From NCBI GenBank assembly GCA_964522445.1, contig CAZFUY010000114.1, positions 1 through 8,238 of the forward strand: a stretch of 8,238 bases of DNA. Direction: 5' to 3'. The notes below the pieces were generated by a model, which had not been told where the DNA came from, ran no database searches, and saw only the letters and a list, made by a program, of their open reading frames with translations. The position numbers were made by a program, and so were the translations under genes. Source of the DNA: CAZFUY01 sp964522445. Its GTDB lineage: Bacteria; Pseudomonadota; Gammaproteobacteria; SZUA-229. Shown piece after piece: positions 1 to 6,665 of the stretch (within the stretch, counting starts at the first letter, position 1; every line of letters begins with the position of its first letter).

Positions 1-72
1 CACTGTTCGGTATTAGCAGAAGATGCGATTAGTGCAGCGGTGGAAGATTATATAAAGAAAAAAGACGCATAA
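1..72 (+). CDS. iscU: Fe-S cluster scaffold protein IscU, C-terminal end (partial)
   Basis: Reading from base 1 gives 23 codons and a TAA stop. The peptide begins HCSVLAEDAISAAVEDY and ends in a lysine-rich tail. This matches the C-terminus of IscU, where the motif K-x-HCS-x-LAEDAI-x-A-A-x-x-DY is typical. The Cys in HCS is the last of the three conserved cluster-ligand cysteines of IscU. IscU is the cytosolic scaffold on which IscS assembles Fe-S clusters before transfer to target proteins. The rest of the gene lies to the left of the window. An intrinsic terminator follows about 30 bases after the stop, so this appears to be the last gene of its operon; iscA or hscB do not follow directly, as they do in the Escherichia coli isc operon. 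The call rests on a short tail, so another U-type scaffold homologue is possible. Confidence 0.78.
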   Translation, partial: HCSVLAEDAISAAVEDYIKKKDA

Positions 73-101
73 TCTATCCCCCCATGAGATTATGATCTTT
101 T

Positions 102-127
102 AAGCCTGCTTTATGCAGGCTTTTTTA
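102..127 (+). terminator. Intrinsic terminator after iscU
   Basis: AAGCCTGC (102-109) pairs perfectly with GCAGGCTT (115-122) around the five-base loop TTTAT. A run of six T follows the stem (121-126). This is a standard Rho-independent terminator placed about 30 bases after the iscU stop. A smaller hairpin, AGAT-TATG-ATCT followed by TTTT (87-101), lies just before it and may add to termination. Confidence 0.9.
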
Positions 128-168
128 TGTTCTGTAAAAAATAAAAAATGCCGGCAATGTTAATGATA

Positions 169-211
169 CTTAGATATTGTGATTTATTATTTTGATGAGT
201 AAATATCTGGG
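169..211 (+). other. Inverted repeat in the leader of the histidine kinase gene
   Basis: AGATATT (172-178) is the exact reverse complement of AATATCT (202-208). In RNA the stem extends to ten pairs (169-178 with 202-211), counting two G-U pairs, around a 23-base loop. It ends 44 bases before the kinase start codon. It could be a regulatory RNA hairpin or an operator. No T run follows, so it is not a simple terminator. The rest of 128-255 is AT-rich. It holds a TGCCGGCA palindrome at 149-156 and no convincing -35/-10 pair. Confidence 0.35.
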
Positions 212-255
212 ATAGGCTATGATTATTTGCAATTAAAATTATAAAAATTTATTAA

Positions 256-3144
256 ATGACTGAAAATTCAAAAAAAAATAAATCTCAATTATTAGATGAA
301 CTACAACAGCTAAAAGCTGAGAATTTGGTTTTAAAAGAAACACAGAAATTATTCAATAATGGGCCTGTGGTTGTTTTTAAATGGCGTAATACTCTGAACT
401 GGCCAGTTGAATATGTTTCTCCAAATGTAAGTGATATTTTTGGTTATACGGAAGATGATTTTTATTCTGCTAAAGTGCTTTATGCGGATATTATTGCTAG
501 CTCAGATCTTGAACAGGTAACAGCAGAAGTAAAAAAAGCGAGTGATGAAGGTGTACAGGCATTTGATCATAAACCCTATCAGATAATTCATAGGGATGGA
601 TCAGTTCGCTGGCTGTATGATCACACTGTGGTGGTTAGAAATAAGCATAATAAGATTACTTATTTTTATGGTTATTTATTTGATATAACAGAACAAAAAG
701 AAATGGAGCAGGAACTGCTTGACTCGCATAGTCGCTATGAGGAGACGCAAAGGCTTGCGAGCCTGGGGAGTTGGAGTCTGGATTTACAGTGCAATAAGCT
801 CCACTGGTCACAGGAAGTTTTCAATATCTTTGATATCAACCCAGATAAGTTTGATGCCTCATATGAAACATTTCTAAATATGATTCACCCTGAAGACAGG
901 GATGAAGTTAGTCGGATTTATGCTGACTCGGTATCTAATCATTTGCCCTACGATATTACACACCGCTTATTAATGTCAGATGATTCAGTTAAATATGTGA
1001 GGGAATGCTGTGAGACTTTTTATAACGATAATGGAGAAGCAATACGATCTGTTGGCACGGTTCAGGATATAACTCAGTATAAAGAAGCTGAATTATTGTT
1101 GCAAAAAGTCTGTGATCATATGCAGATTGTAGCGGGTGAACGTGCTAATAATCTTGTTGAATTGAGTGATCTGGTTCAAAAAGGTGTAAAGCAGAGAATG
1201 CAAGTTGAGAATACGCTGAGGGAAGAGCGGGATTTTGTTAATGACCTGATTGATACGGCACAGGAGATTATTTTAACACTGGATTCAAACGGTGAAATAT
1301 TACGTATCAATAATTATCTTGAAAAACTGTCAGGATATAGTATTGATGATGTGCAGGGAAAGGATGGTATTAGTACTTTTTTATTTGAGAAGAATCATCG
1401 GCAAGCCAGAGCTATATTTCAACGTGTTCTGGCAGGGGAGCAGATAGATGATATTGCCTGCTCTCTGTTAACAAAAAATGCAAATAAATATCAGATTGCA
1501 TGGTATGCCAAGAGTATTAAAAATGCAGATGGAAACATTAATGCCGTGCTTGTTATCGGCCATGATATTACTAAACGAAAACAGGCAGAGAAGTCACTTG
1601 TACGGCATCGTAATATACTTGCCTGTGTGGCAGAAATATCAAAGCAATTTCTTATATCCAGTAGCTGGGAACTGTTAATTGATCGAGTATTGTTGTTACT
1701 TGGAAAAGCAGCATGTGTAAGCCGAGCTTACCTGTTTGAGTGTCATACAGATGTAGATAATCAGTTATTGTGCAGCCAGCGTTTTGAATGGTGTGTTGAA
1801 GGAGTATCACCACAGATAGATAATATGGAATTTCAGCATGTTGACTGGGATGAGGCTGGGTTAGGCGAATGGTATGAGGTATTGGCTGACAATAAAGTAT
1901 TGATGCGTAGAAAATCAGAATATACATCTGACGAACATAATATTCTTGATCCACAGAATGTTCTTTCTATTCTGATGGTGCCTTTATTTGTAAATAAAAA
2001 ACCATGGGGCTTCATTGGTTTTGATGATTGTGAGCAGGAACGAGTCTGGTCAGATATAGAAATTGCAGCCCTGGAGTCAGCGGCAGGGGTTATTGGTGGT
2101 GCTATTGAACGTGAATACTCTAAACAGGCTCTTCGTGCAAGTGAGCAACGTTTTCGTGGTTTGGTAGAGTCAACTAATGACTGGATATGGGAAGTAGATA
2201 TTAATGGAGTCTTTACCTATGCCAGCCCTTTGGTTGAAGAAATGCTGGGTTATAAGCCTGAGGAAATAGTTGGTAAAACACCTTTTGAGTTAATGCCTGA
2301 TAATGAGATAGATAGAGTAAAACAGGCATTTCACAATATTGTTGATACCTGTGGTTCATTTTCGGGGCTTGAAAGTATAAAACTGCATAAGGATGGTACG
2401 GCGATAACGCTGGAAACAAATGGTGTGCCTATTCTGGGGCAGCATGGAAAACATGTGGGGTACCGTGGCATAAACCGTGATATTTCTGATCGGAAACTGG
2501 CTGAAAAAACACGTATAGCCCAGGCTGAAAAGCAAAGAGATGATCTGGTTCGAGAGGTGCATCATCGCATTAAAAATCATCTTCAGGGATTGATGGGGCT
2601 GCTGAAACAGCGTGGAAAAGAAGGTTATGAATATGGCGCTATTATTGATGAAACCATTACACAGATAGAATCTATTGCAATTGTTTATGGCCTTCAGGCT
2701 TCAGACCCTGGTGCGCAGATTTACTTTGGTCAGATGCTGGAAGCTATTATTCACAGTGCGGCAGGTTTGACACAATTATCATTATCCAATACATATGGGC
2801 ATGAGATTGGTTCGTGTGAAGTGGATAGAGGCAAGGCAGTAGCTCTGGCTCTGGCTGTAAATGAGCTGATTATAAATGCAATAAAACATTTTCCCCCTGA
2901 AAGTGAAAAAGATGAAATAAAAATTCATCATGAGCATAAACTGGATTGTGTTATTTTAACGGTGCGTAATCCAGGGTATCTGCATAGTGAATTTAACTAC
3001 TATAGTGGAAAAGGTCTGGGAACGGGGCTTGAGCTGGTTAAGGCTATGCTGCCAGGAAAGGGAGCAGAGTTGAGTATATTTGAAGAAAATAATGAGGTAG
3101 TGGCAAAGCTGATAATTAGCCCACCGTTGCTCATTGATGTGTAG
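256..3144 (+). CDS. Soluble multi-PAS/GAF sensor histidine kinase, HisKA_2 type
   Basis: This 962-residue protein has no transmembrane segment or signal peptide, so it should be a cytosolic sensor. By eye the order is: an N-terminal coiled coil (about 8-32); PAS/PAC 1 (about 33-148, ending in FDITEQ); PAS/PAC 2 (about 160-278, QDITQY); a helical linker; PAS/PAC 3 (about 322-445, HDITKRK); GAF (about 448-620, with WGFIGFDDC at 584-592); PAS/PAC 4 (about 626-748, RDISDRK); HisKA_2 (about 763-845); and HATPase (about 855-955). The dimerisation motif REVHHRIKNHLQ carries tandem His769-His770, one of which should be the phosphoacceptor. The ATP site shows N-box residues N869, E870 and N874 and a G-box GKGLGTGLEL at 918-927. 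The usual Asp of the DxGxG box appears as Asn905 (NPG). The ATG at 256 lacks a clear Shine-Dalgarno, so the start is moderately uncertain. The REC-ANTAR gene immediately downstream is the expected partner, as in EutW-EutV and PdtaS-PdtaR. The stimulus is unknown. Confidence 0.92.
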   Translation: MTENSKKNKSQLLDELQQLKAENLVLKETQKLFNNGPVVVFKWRNTLNWPVEYVSPNVSDIFGYTEDDFYSAKVLYADIIASSDLEQVTAEVKKASDEGVQAFDHKPYQIIHRDGSVRWLYDHTVVVRNKHNKITYFYGYLFDITEQKEMEQELLDSHSRYEETQRLASLGSWSLDLQCNKLHWSQEVFNIFDINPDKFDASYETFLNMIHPEDRDEVSRIYADSVSNHLPYDITHRLLMSDDSVKYVRECCETFYNDNGEAIRSVGTVQDITQYKEAELLLQKVCDHMQIVAGERANNLVELSDLVQKGVKQRMQVENTLREERDFVNDLIDTAQEIILTLDSNGEILRINNYLEKLSGYSIDDVQGKDGISTFLFEKNHRQARAIFQRVLAGEQIDDIACSLLTKNANKYQIAWYAKSIKNADGNINAVLVIGHDITKRKQAEKSLVRHRNILACVAEISKQFLISSSWELLIDRVLLLLGKAACVSRAYLFECHTDVDNQLLCSQRFEWCVEGVSPQIDNMEFQHVDWDEAGLGEWYEVLADNKVLMRRKSEYTSDEHNILDPQNVLSILMVPLFVNKKPWGFIGFDDCEQERVWSDIEIAALESAAGVIGGAIEREYSKQALRASEQRFRGLVESTNDWIWEVDINGVFTYASPLVEEMLGYKPEEIVGKTPFELMPDNEIDRVKQAFHNIVDTCGSFSGLESIKLHKDGTAITLETNGVPILGQHGKHVGYRGINRDISDRKLAEKTRIAQAEKQRDDLVREVHHRIKNHLQGLMGLLKQRGKEGYEYGAIIDETITQIESIAIVYGLQASDPGAQIYFGQMLEAIIHSAAGLTQLSLSNTYGHEIGSCEVDRGKAVALALAVNELIINAIKHFPPESEKDEIKIHHEHKLDCVILTVRNPGYLHSEFNYYSGKGLGTGLELVKAMLPGKGAELSIFEENNEVVAKLIISPPLLIDV

Positions 3145-3160
3145 CAGGAGAATGTGTGAA

Positions 3161-3745
3161 GTGAAGGTAAAAAAATTATTACTGGTAGATGATGATGGTC
3201 TTGTGCTGTCAACTTTTGGTAAAGGTCTGGCCGATCATGGTTATGATGTAGTGCTTGCAGATAGTGGTGAAGAGGCTCTTCGTGTTGCTGAAAAAGAGCA
3301 ATCAATAGATCTGGCTATTCTGGATATACGGATGCCAGGATTATCAGGTATTGAAGTGGCTCAGTCATTAAAATGCCTGGGCATAGCTTCAATGTTTCTT
3401 TCTGCCTATGATGATAAAAATTATGTAAAGCAGGCAGTTGATGAAGGTGCGCTGGGGTATCTGGTAAAACCAATTGATGTAGAAAAAGCCATTCCAGCTA
3501 TTGAATCAGCACTGCAAAGGGCGCTGGAAATACAGGCTCTTTTTGACACTAAACAACGCCTTGATAGTGCTTTAGAAACAGGAAATCAGGTTAATGTTGT
3601 TATAGGAATACTTATGGAGCGGCATCGTCTGGCGAGGCAGGATGCTTTTGAATTGTTACGTATGAAAGCTCGTTCAAGTCGACGAAAAGTAAAAGATATA
3701 GCAGAAGAAATGTTGGGTGCATGGGATATGATTAACCTGAGTTAA
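3161..3745 (+). CDS. REC-ANTAR response regulator (RNA-binding antiterminator)
   Basis: This 194-residue regulator has an N-terminal receiver domain (about 1-120) and a C-terminal ANTAR domain (about 130-188). The receiver shows the acidic cluster in LLLVDDD, phosphoacceptor Asp55 in LDIRMPG, switch Ser81 and conserved Lys103 in LVKPID. The ANTAR part reads VIGILMERHRLARQDAFELL and then KARSSRRKVKDIAEEML, the usual three-helix signature. ANTAR proteins bind paired hairpins in nascent mRNA and block a terminator. Phosphorylation by the upstream kinase would be the trigger. I chose GTG 3161 because AGGAG at 3146-3150 sits 10 bases upstream and the protein then begins MKVKKLLLVDDD. ATG 3152 is only one base from that site, and TTG 3134 or ATG 3137 would overlap the kinase end without a ribosome site. 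The two genes are almost certainly cotranscribed. The RNA target is not identified. Confidence 0.93.
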   Translation: MKVKKLLLVDDDGLVLSTFGKGLADHGYDVVLADSGEEALRVAEKEQSIDLAILDIRMPGLSGIEVAQSLKCLGIASMFLSAYDDKNYVKQAVDEGALGYLVKPIDVEKAIPAIESALQRALEIQALFDTKQRLDSALETGNQVNVVIGILMERHRLARQDAFELLRMKARSSRRKVKDIAEEMLGAWDMINLS

Positions 3746-3792
3746 TCTCTATAAACGCCAGTAGTTTTACTGCGTGATAAAGTCTAAGTATT

Positions 3793-3820
3793 TTGACAAT
3801 GCTTATTTATGAACTATAAA
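3793..3820 (+). promoter_or_regulatory. Candidate sigma70 promoter for the chemoreceptor unit
   Basis: A perfect -35 hexamer TTGACA (3793-3798) is followed after 16 bases by TATAAA (3815-3820), five of six to the -10 consensus. Transcription would start near 3827. It points toward the chemoreceptor genes and is the best promoter match I saw in the window. It has not been tested. Confidence 0.6.
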
Positions 3821-3833
3821 TAATGAAGTTACT

Positions 3834-3857
3834 GAAGCCTTTAATCCTGCTTCTTTT
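3834..3857 (+). terminator. Possible attenuator hairpin just after the predicted transcript start
   Basis: GAAGC (3834-3838) pairs with GCTTC (3849-3853) across a ten-base loop, and TTTT follows at once (3854-3857). The stem is short and the T run is brief, so it would be a weak intrinsic terminator. It may instead end readthrough from the response-regulator operon, or be chance. Confidence 0.3.
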
Positions 3858-4006
3858 AGAACTATCTGGTTTGTAATCTTATTTAAATTGATACACAGGT
3901 TATAACTTAGCAACGGATTTTTTCCTTTCCACTCGAACATTCTGTTTAAATCTGGCTTTTCATCCCGCCTTTAATTTATTGAATCAATACCTATGTTCTG
4001 AAATAT

Positions 4007-4034
4007 AAGACATGGATAGAAGATGATATGTCTT
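4007..4034 (+). other. 7-bp inverted repeat in the chemoreceptor leader
   Basis: AAGACAT (4007-4013) and ATGTCTT (4028-4034) are exact reverse complements around a 14-base loop. ATAT on either side (4003-4006 and 4037-4040) could extend the stem across a two-base bulge. It lies about 90 bases before the start codon at 4122 and could fold in the leader RNA. No T run follows. The loop is not the six-base form expected of an ANTAR target. Confidence 0.4.
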
Positions 4035-4121
4035 GAATATAAAAAATTATAAATATTGTTATTGAGAAAACTACTTAAAGATAATAGATAAAGAAAGCTG
4101 TTCATTAAGGAAAATGTCTGT

Positions 4122-4313
4122 ATGAATGTTAAAACAAAGCTTATTGTTGTGTCATCCTTGTTGGCAATTGTTCCACTGATAATTGCCACAATACTTCTGG
4201 AACGTGTATCAACCACTATGGCTAGTGAGGCACTGGAAATAGCCGCACAGCATCAGTTAATTTCAATTCGTGACACTAAAAAAACACAGCTGGTTGCTCA
4301 ATTTAAGATATAG
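4122..4313 (+). pseudogene. N-terminal fragment of a methyl-accepting chemotaxis protein
   Basis: The 63-residue product begins MNVKTKLIVVSSLLAIVPL, a short basic N-terminus followed by one transmembrane helix (about 7-26). It continues with a helix containing HQLISIRDTKKTQL. That pattern matches the start of dCache-type chemoreceptors, where TM1 is followed by a helix with NQL-x-x-IRD-x-KK-x-Q-[IL]. Such proteins normally run to 500-700 residues, but here TAG follows after QFKI. No sensor domain, second TM, HAMP or signalling domain follows in any frame; the next gene begins 21 bases later. A ribosome site (TAAGGA, 4106-4111) lies 10 bases before the ATG. I read it as a 5' remnant left by a deletion. 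It is still preceded by a promoter and leader, so it could be translated as a small single-pass membrane protein. Its N-terminus is not a copy of the one in the next gene. Confidence 0.6.
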
Positions 4314-4334
4314 AATTTAATAAGGAGTATTAAA

Positions 4335-6257
4335 ATGAACTCTAACACCCATTCCAGTAAATCGAAAAAAAGTTTGATGCGTTACCTGTTTAATCTCAGG
4401 ATAAAACATAAATTTATTCTTGTTGGCAGCCTGGCTACTTTATCTGTTCTGGCCATGGTGACACTTAATCAATACACCACACAGATTTTTTCTGAGCTGG
4501 GAGAGATATCGCTTGGTGTTAGTCATGCAGAGACGGGTATGCTGACATTAAGGAGAAATGAGAAAGATTTTTTAGCTAGAAACGACTTAAAGTACAGGGA
4601 TAAGTTTAATGCAAATCTTAAAAATCTAATTGCTAATCTGGAAGAATTAAGGAAAAGCTTGCAGGCACATAATTTAAATACTCAGACAGCGGATGAGCTC
4701 TCTGAGAAATTAATAGAGTACGGTGTTATTTTTAATAAGCTGGTGGCTGCTCAACAAAAAATTGGCCTGAATCCTAAAGATGGTTTGTATGGTGGATTAC
4801 GTGTATCGGTACATAATGTAGAAGACGTTCTTAATACCATGAATGAACCACAGCTAATGGCTGACATGCTCAGGCTTCGTCGCAATGAAAAAGATTTTAT
4901 GTTGCGTCTGAACATGAAGTACCCAGTAAAATTACAAAAAAATCTGTCTAAAATGCGACACCATCTGGCTGCCAGTGATTATCCTGATAATATAAAAAAT
5001 AAAATTATTGTTCTTCTAGATCAGTACCTGACACAGTTTAATGCGCTGGTTGTTGCCTCTCAGCAAAAGGGTTTTAATAGCAAACAAGGTTTACAGGGTG
5101 AAATGCGTACTACTGTACATAAGACAGAAGGCCTGTTAACTACGATGTCAGATGATATCTCACTGGCCATTAAGTCACTTATTTCCAGGATTCAGAGTAG
5201 CTCCATTATTGCGCTTATTGTACTTACTGTCGTAATTATCGGTTCACTTTTATGGCTATCACGGAGCATTCTTTACCCGGTTAATAAACTGGTTGGCACT
5301 ATGCAGAAAATTGTTGCAGAAAAAAATGTCTCCCTGCGCTGCCATTTGAATAGTGATGATGAACTGGGGGATATGGCTGTTGCATTTAATGCAATGATGG
5401 AAGAGTTTCAGAATGCCCTTCGTAGTACAGCTGAATCGGCAAATCAAATGTCAACAGCATCGGTACAACTTGCTGATGTAGCAAGTCATACTCATCGTAG
5501 TATGCAAGAACAGTCATCACAAACTGAACAGGTTGCAACAGCAATGAACCAGATGAGTGCCACAGTACAGGACGTGAGTAGAAATATTGCTGGCACGGCA
5601 GATGCGGCTGCAGAAGCGAATACAGAAACAGCAAGAGGTCGCCAGATAGTGGAAGATGCTGTGCAGGCTATTCAGCAACTGGCGAGCAAGCTTGAAGGTG
5701 CTGCAGATGTTATTCATCAACTGGAGCAGGACAGTGAAAATATTAATACTGTACTTGATGTGATTAAAGGCGTGGCAGAGCAGACTAATCTACTTGCACT
5801 TAATGCTGCTATTGAAGCTGCGCGCGCAGGAGAGCAGGGGCGTGGATTTGCGGTAGTAGCAGATGAAGTACGCACTTTGGCGGGGCGTACTCAGCAATCG
5901 ACAGAAGAAATTAATCAGGTGATTGAAAAATTGCAGAGTGGTTCGCGTAAAGCGGTAGATGTTATGAATAAAAGCAGGGAAGAGGCTCAGTCTGTGGTTG
6001 ATCAGGCGATCAAAGCAGGATCATCACTGGCTGTTATTTCTACAGCAGTGGCACATATTAATGATATGAGTAATCAGATTGCCAGTGCTGCAGAGCAGCA
6101 GAATGCTACGGCAGAGGAAATTAATCGCAATATTATGAACATTTCTGGAATGTCGACAGAGACAGCAGCCGGTGCTCAGCAGACAGTATCAGCAACTGAA
6201 GATCTTGCTCGTCTGGGTGATGAGTTGCATGGGCTGGTGGCTCAATTTACTGTTTAA
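4335..6257 (+). CDS. Methyl-accepting chemotaxis protein with HBM sensor domain
   Basis: This is a complete 640-residue transmembrane chemoreceptor. A basic cytoplasmic start precedes TM1 (about 27-44). A large periplasmic all-helical domain follows (about 50-285), then TM2 (about 289-308), HAMP (about 309-361) and the coiled-coil signalling domain (about 363-640). The kinase-binding hairpin tip is clear: EQTNLLALNAAIEAARAGEQ and GRGFAVVADEVRTLA, about 482-516. The periplasmic part repeats LRRNEKDF at 72-79 and 181-188, and a matching G-[LF]-N-x-K-x-GL-x-G segment near 144-154 and 246-255. This identifies the helical bimodular (HBM) family, whose characterised member Pseudomonas putida McpS binds TCA intermediates; the ligand here is not predictable. 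There is no C-terminal pentapeptide for CheR tethering. The start is supported by AAGGAG (4322-4327) seven bases upstream. It should signal through CheW and CheA encoded elsewhere. Confidence 0.95.
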   Translation: MNSNTHSSKSKKSLMRYLFNLRIKHKFILVGSLATLSVLAMVTLNQYTTQIFSELGEISLGVSHAETGMLTLRRNEKDFLARNDLKYRDKFNANLKNLIANLEELRKSLQAHNLNTQTADELSEKLIEYGVIFNKLVAAQQKIGLNPKDGLYGGLRVSVHNVEDVLNTMNEPQLMADMLRLRRNEKDFMLRLNMKYPVKLQKNLSKMRHHLAASDYPDNIKNKIIVLLDQYLTQFNALVVASQQKGFNSKQGLQGEMRTTVHKTEGLLTTMSDDISLAIKSLISRIQSSSIIALIVLTVVIIGSLLWLSRSILYPVNKLVGTMQKIVAEKNVSLRCHLNSDDELGDMAVAFNAMMEEFQNALRSTAESANQMSTASVQLADVASHTHRSMQEQSSQTEQVATAMNQMSATVQDVSRNIAGTADAAAEANTETARGRQIVEDAVQAIQQLASKLEGAADVIHQLEQDSENINTVLDVIKGVAEQTNLLALNAAIEAARAGEQGRGFAVVADEVRTLAGRTQQSTEEINQVIEKLQSGSRKAVDVMNKSREEAQSVVDQAIKAGSSLAVISTAVAHINDMSNQIASAAEQQNATAEEINRNIMNISGMSTETAAGAQQTVSATEDLARLGDELHGLVAQFTV

Positions 6258-6273
6258 AATATATTGTGGTAAT

Positions 6274-6320
6274 TAGAAATAAAGATATGTTTTTTGTAAA
6301 AAAAATATTACTTATTTCTA
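6274..6320 (+). repeat. Long AT-rich inverted repeat between the chemoreceptor and DUF3135 genes
   Basis: TAGAAATAA (6274-6282) is the exact reverse complement of TTATTTCTA (6312-6320). Inside, ATAT and TTTTTT (6284-6296) face AAAAAA and ATAT (6298-6309), so nearly the whole 47 bases can fold into one hairpin. It sits 16 bases after the chemoreceptor stop and just before the ribosome site of the next gene. It could be a weak terminator or a translation-modulating structure. Confidence 0.5.
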
Positions 6321-6332
6321 TGGAGGTGGAGT

Positions 6333-6665
6333 TTGAAATTTACTTTTGAAAAATGTGCAAAACTGGCACTGGAAGATCCTGATGCTTTTGAAGTTTATCG
6401 TGCTGAACTGGTGAAGCAATTTATAGAGCAAAAAAGTCCGGAAGAACAAAAAAGGCTTAAGGGTCTTCAATTTCAGATAGATATGGAACGTCGTAAAGCT
6501 CGAACGCCAATGGCATCCTGCATCAAATTAAATGGCATGATGATGGATCATTTTTATGATGAATATATGGATGCTAGTAATAAAAAATTGAGTTCTTATG
6601 AAAAGAAAGAATGTGCAGTTATTTATGCCTGGCCAGAAAATAAGAAACAGGGGGCGCAGAAATAA
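6333..6665 (+). CDS. DUF3135 family protein
   Basis: The product is 110 residues, with no signal peptide or transmembrane helix, and is rich in charged residues and helix formers. It opens with KFTFEKCAKLALEDPDAFEVYRAELV and continues to RLKGLQFQIDMERRKARTPMASCIKLNGMMMDHF. This is the pattern I associate with the DUF3135 family of small gammaproteobacterial proteins, whose function is unknown. The start is TTG. It is supported by GGAGG (6322-6326) six bases upstream; the ATG at 6320 in another frame closes after nine codons. It lies 75 bases after the chemoreceptor gene on the same strand, with an AT-rich hairpin between them, so cotranscription is possible but not assured. It converges on the yaiI-like gene. 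The stop codon lies inside a perfect hairpin stem. Confidence 0.82.
   Translation: MKFTFEKCAKLALEDPDAFEVYRAELVKQFIEQKSPEEQKRLKGLQFQIDMERRKARTPMASCIKLNGMMMDHFYDEYMDASNKKLSSYEKKECAVIYAWPENKKQGAQK

Larger units (their letters stand above)
3746..4121 (+). other. Gene-free leader region before the chemoreceptor genes
   Basis: These 376 bases hold no convincing gene. They contain an imperfect hairpin just after the response-regulator stop (CAGTA-GTTT-TACTG, 3759-3772), without a T run; a sigma70-like promoter; a terminator-like hairpin at 3834-3857; a GTTATAAC palindrome at 3899-3906; an inverted repeat at 4007-4034; and a ribosome site before 4122. The 9-mer GCCTTTAAT occurs twice (3837 and 3967). 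An ATG at 3823 opens 17 codons of a hydrophobic peptide (MKLLKPLILLLLELSGL), but it has no ribosome site and lies just upstream of the predicted transcript start. If the promoter is real, the untranslated leader is about 295 bases, long enough for RNA-based regulation. Confidence 0.6.

Noticed and set aside
219..236. Five-codon open frame (MIICN) before the kinase
   Set aside because: GGGATAGG precedes it, but nothing links it to attenuation and such short frames are common by chance.
1652..1954. 100-codon open frame on the minus strand
   Set aside because: It lies antisense to the GAF domain of the kinase and shows no family signature.
3134..3160. Earlier TTG or ATG starts for the response regulator
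   Set aside because: They overlap or abut the kinase stop, lack a properly spaced ribosome site, and add residues not expected before the receiver core.
3000..3305. 101-codon open frame on the minus strand
   Set aside because: It is antisense to the conserved kinase ATPase end and receiver domain, which are clearly the real coding frames.
3759..3772. CAGTA-GTTT-TACTG hairpin after the response-regulator stop as a terminator
   Set aside because: No T run follows and the stem is short; it is described only as part of the leader region.
3971..4216. 81-codon open frame on the minus strand
   Set aside because: It overlaps the leader and chemoreceptor fragment, has no ribosome site or recognisable motif, and its composition is that of antisense AT-rich DNA.
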